This document shows positions 13,802-15,469 of a stretch of 15,469 nt of DNA, one piece after another. The notes beneath the pieces were generated by a model. It was not told the origin of the DNA, did no database searches, and saw only the letters and a program-made list of their open reading frames with translations. Position 1 is the stretch's first letter. Each line of letters opens with the position of its first letter. Both the position numbers and the translations under genes were made by a program. This DNA comes from an uncultured Bacillota bacterium (GTDB lineage: Bacteria; Bacillota; Clostridia; Lachnospirales; Lachnospiraceae): assembly GCA_905200905.1 (NCBI GenBank), contig CAJKMA010000062.1, forward strand, positions 1 through 15,469, in the 5' to 3' direction.

Positions 13802-15061
13802 CTATGCCTCTTTTTGAAACCACTCATCTAGACCAATAAATTCCTTCTTTTTAGTCTCTTTTGTAACATCTGCGTAAATATTCAATGTGGTCGAAATATC
13901 CGAATGTCCAAGCGCATCTTGTATTACTTTAATATTAACCCCAGCCTCACACATTCTTGTTGTAAATGTATGCCGTAAAGAATGACAACTAAAATGTGGT
14001 AATAAAACTTCTGGATTTTCATCTTCAAGAAGAACTTTGTCATTACAATCGCGAATAATTCTTCGGATAGCTTTGTTTAAAGTTCCCTGATGTTGTGCTT
14101 TCCCAAAACGATTTACAAAAATAAAATCCGTATATCCATCAATAATCGTTTCACAGTGGATGTGATTTTCTTCTTGAAATTTTCTTTCCATTAAGAATGC
14201 TTCTTTTACAAAATCTAACATTGGGACTTGACGATTTCCAGCTTCTGTCTTTGGTGTATTAATTGTAAAATAGCATCCTTTCTTACCTTCTGTCTCTCGA
14301 TGATTATAATAAACTAACGTATGATTTACATCTATCATTCCACCATCTAGATCTATATCGCACCATCTTAAACCAGTCACCTCCCCAACCCGAAGCCCTG
14401 TTCCAACCATAACCGCAATAATCGGATACCAATGTTTATATAGATCACTGTTTTGTAAATAATTCAAAAGTAATTCTTGTTCTGATCTAGTTAGTGCCTT
14501 TCGCTTCTCTGTCTTAAATACATGGGACTGTTTTAATTCTTTCAATACATTGTTTGATGGATTTGCACGAAGATAATCATCATCTACCGCCATATCAAGT
14601 ACTTGATGCAAAACCGTATGAACACTGTCGATTGTTGAGACTTTTAAGCATCTTTCATCTGCCAAAAGATTATAAAATCGTTTTACATCTGATTTTTTTA
14701 TTTCTGAAATTCTATTTTTACCAAAACCTGGACGAACAAACATATTGTATACATACTGATAATTTTGAAAAGTATTATCTTTTAATCCCCTTTTCAATTG
14801 TTTCCATACATCGAAAAGTTCATTTAATGTTTTATATCTCGCCTCTGCTTTTATTCCATGATTTCTATCTTTCAGTATTTCCTCTTCTTTTTCTCGAAGT
14901 TCTTCTAGCGTTTTTGCATAAACTCTGCGTCTCTTATGTTCTTCATCTGTCCATCGATATTCATAGGTTCCATTCGGTCGTTGACCTTCTCCTGTACGTA
15001 GTACAATCCTATTTTTATCCTTACGCTTATTATTTTTTGTATTTACCCCTTTTTCTGTCAA
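13802..15061 (-). CDS. int: Tn916-type tyrosine integrase
   Basis: Tyrosine recombinase of 419 residues that integrates and excises the element. The N-terminal ~60 residues (RTGEGQRPNGTYEYRWTDEE onward) resemble the arm-site-binding domain of Tn916 Int. Residues about 75-180 form the SAM-like core-binding domain. The catalytic domain shows R224 (GTGLRVGE), a likely Lys271 (TPKTEAGNRQVP), H360 and R363 (CHSLRHTF), H386 (ALGHSDI) and the nucleophile Y396 (TLNIYADVT), so it should be active. Translation starts at TTG (15061), nine bases after AAAGGAG. The excisionase gene lies 120 bases upstream, and the gap holds a promoter and two hairpins. The truncated metG follows 154 bases downstream. Confidence 0.93.
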   Translation of the reverse strand: MTEKGVNTKNNKRKDKNRIVLRTGEGQRPNGTYEYRWTDEEHKRRRVYAKTLEELREKEEEILKDRNHGIKAEARYKTLNELFDVWKQLKRGLKDNTFQNYQYVYNMFVRPGFGKNRISEIKKSDVKRFYNLLADERCLKVSTIDSVHTVLHQVLDMAVDDDYLRANPSNNVLKELKQSHVFKTEKRKALTRSEQELLLNYLQNSDLYKHWYPIIAVMVGTGLRVGEVTGLRWCDIDLDGGMIDVNHTLVYYNHRETEGKKGCYFTINTPKTEAGNRQVPMLDFVKEAFLMERKFQEENHIHCETIIDGYTDFIFVNRFGKAQHQGTLNKAIRRIIRDCNDKVLLEDENPEVLLPHFSCHSLRHTFTTRMCEAGVNIKVIQDALGHSDISTTLNIYADVTKETKKKEFIGLDEWFQKEA

Positions 15062-15088
15062 ACTGCTTTTCTCCTTTCATCCAAACAG

Positions 15089-15140
15089 AAAAGGGTGATA
15101 TCTTCTTATTTATCATAGCAAATTATCACCCTTTTGCGAA
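15089..15140 (-). promoter_or_regulatory. Putative int promoter enclosed by a perfect 12-base inverted repeat
   Basis: AAAAGGGTGATA (15089-15100) and TATCACCCTTTT (15124-15135) are a perfect 12-base inverted repeat with a 23-base interval. On the minus strand an extended -10, TGCTATGAT (-10 at 15112-15117), lies in the interval. A -35-like TTCGCA (15135-15140) is 17 bases upstream, so one repeat arm fills the spacer and the other falls near the transcription start. The repeat may be an operator. In readthrough RNA from xis it would instead form a terminator-like hairpin followed by TTTTCTGTTTGG. Confidence 0.6.
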
Positions 15141-15168
15141 GTACCTTTTCTCCCAGAAAAAAGTACTT
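15139..15168 (-). other. RNA hairpin downstream of the excisionase gene
   Basis: On the minus strand, AAGTACTTTT and AAAAGGTACTT pair with one G-U wobble around a short loop, starting 13 bases after the xis stop codon. It directly precedes the 12-base inverted repeat, so two hairpins lie in tandem between xis and int, possibly limiting readthrough. Confidence 0.45.
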
Positions 15169-15181
15169 TGTTAATTTCACC

Positions 15182-15379
15182 TCAAATGGAATACATTTTT
15201 TCAGTATATTCGTCTAAACCTTTTCTCTTAATCAAACGTTTGCTTCCATTCCATAAAACAAATCTACAATCTTCTCTGTCTGTTAATTTTCTCAATTTAT
15301 TAATACCTATCCCAGAATAAGCGGCCGCTTCTTCCAACGTTAAATTACTTTTTTCCCAAATCGGTACTTCATTTTTCAT
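15182..15379 (-). CDS. xis: Tn916 Xis-like excisionase
   Basis: A 65-residue DNA-binding protein of the Tn916 excisionase family, with a winged-helix HTH fold (LTLEEAAAYSGIGINKLRKL at 13-32) and a basic second half (NGSKRLIKRKGLDEY). The opening VPIWEKSNLTLEEAA is very close to the Tn916 Xis pattern. It should bend DNA at the element ends and direct integrase to excision. CCTCC on the plus strand (15390-15394) is the ribosome site, ten bases before the ATG. Together with int it defines the recombination module. Confidence 0.88.
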   Translation of the reverse strand: MKNEVPIWEKSNLTLEEAAAYSGIGINKLRKLTDREDCRFVLWNGSKRLIKRKGLDEYTEKMYSI

Positions 15380-15406
15380 ATTCGCATTTCCTCCTATTGT
15401 TCATTT

Positions 15407-15435
15407 ATTATCCTTTTGACATTGGCGGCTGGCAA
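15407..15435 (-). promoter_or_regulatory. Putative promoter of xis
   Basis: On the minus strand, TTGCCA (15430-15435; 5 of 6 to consensus) and GATAAT (15407-15412; 5 of 6) are separated by exactly 17 bases and lie 28 bases before the ATG. An inverted repeat, CATTGGC (15420-15426) and GCCAATG (15453-15459), brackets the -35. Confidence 0.6.
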
Positions 15436-15469
15436 AGGTATCTATAAAGACTGCCAATGCCAAAGTAGT

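Larger units (their letters stand above)
13650..15469 (-). mobile_element. Integrase end of a Tn916-type integrative element, partial
   Basis: Contains the typical terminal module of Tn916-like elements: a small excisionase gene followed by a tyrosine integrase gene, the latter next to the element end, with the chromosomal metG fragment directly beyond. The exact boundary cannot be fixed; it lies between about 13645 (metG coding similarity) and 13681 (first in-frame stop). The element continues past the right edge, so its cargo and conjugation genes are not visible and it could be a full conjugative element or a smaller mobilisable one. Confidence 0.72.

Noticed and set aside
14554..15174. 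206-residue plus-strand reading frame opposite the integrase gene
   Set aside because: It lies antisense to a clear integrase with all catalytic residues, is rich in Leu, Tyr and His as expected of a reverse-frame shadow, and has no family resemblance.

Overview
The window reads as chromosome of a low-GC Gram-positive anaerobe of the Lachnospiraceae type, plausibly a Blautia-like acetogen. This is inferred from strong AGGAGG ribosome sites, sigma-A-like promoters, the protein styles and a corrinoid/folate methyl-transfer cluster; no rRNA is present to fix the genus. No tRNA, rRNA or CRISPR array was seen.

Left block (50-3777, minus strand): a shortened GMP synthase whose glutaminase domain has lost its catalytic part, a MATE-family exporter, and a DEDDh 3'-5' exonuclease with a C-terminal Cys/His cluster. 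The exonuclease and MATE genes overlap by 32 bases. guaA appears to have its own promoter at the end of the MATE gene.

Central block (3778-10077, plus strand): a C1-metabolism locus diverging from the exonuclease gene. In order: a methyltetrahydrofolate:corrinoid methyltransferase, a corrinoid protein, a terminator hairpin, a RACo-type ATP-dependent reductive activator of corrinoid proteins, a Cys-rich DUF2284 protein, a second corrinoid protein and a PucR/CdaR-type regulator. Together these could carry a methyl group from a corrinoid protein to tetrahydrofolate and re-reduce inactive cob(II)alamin. The enzyme that would take the methyl group from a substrate (MttB/MtgB, MtaB or MtvB type) is absent here, so the substrate is unknown and the locus is the most interesting part of the window.

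Right chromosomal block (10078-13152, minus strand): FtsH protease and a sigma-70-like protein without region 4, each with a recognisable promoter. FtsH converges on the regulator gene across a shared hairpin.

Right end (13153-15469, minus strand): only the C-terminal tRNA-binding domain of methionyl-tRNA synthetase remains. It abuts the integrase end of a Tn916-type element carrying a tyrosine integrase and a small excisionase, which runs off the right edge. The element seems to have integrated inside metG at the boundary between the enzyme body and its appended tRNA-binding domain. The rest of metG should lie at the other end of the element, outside the window.
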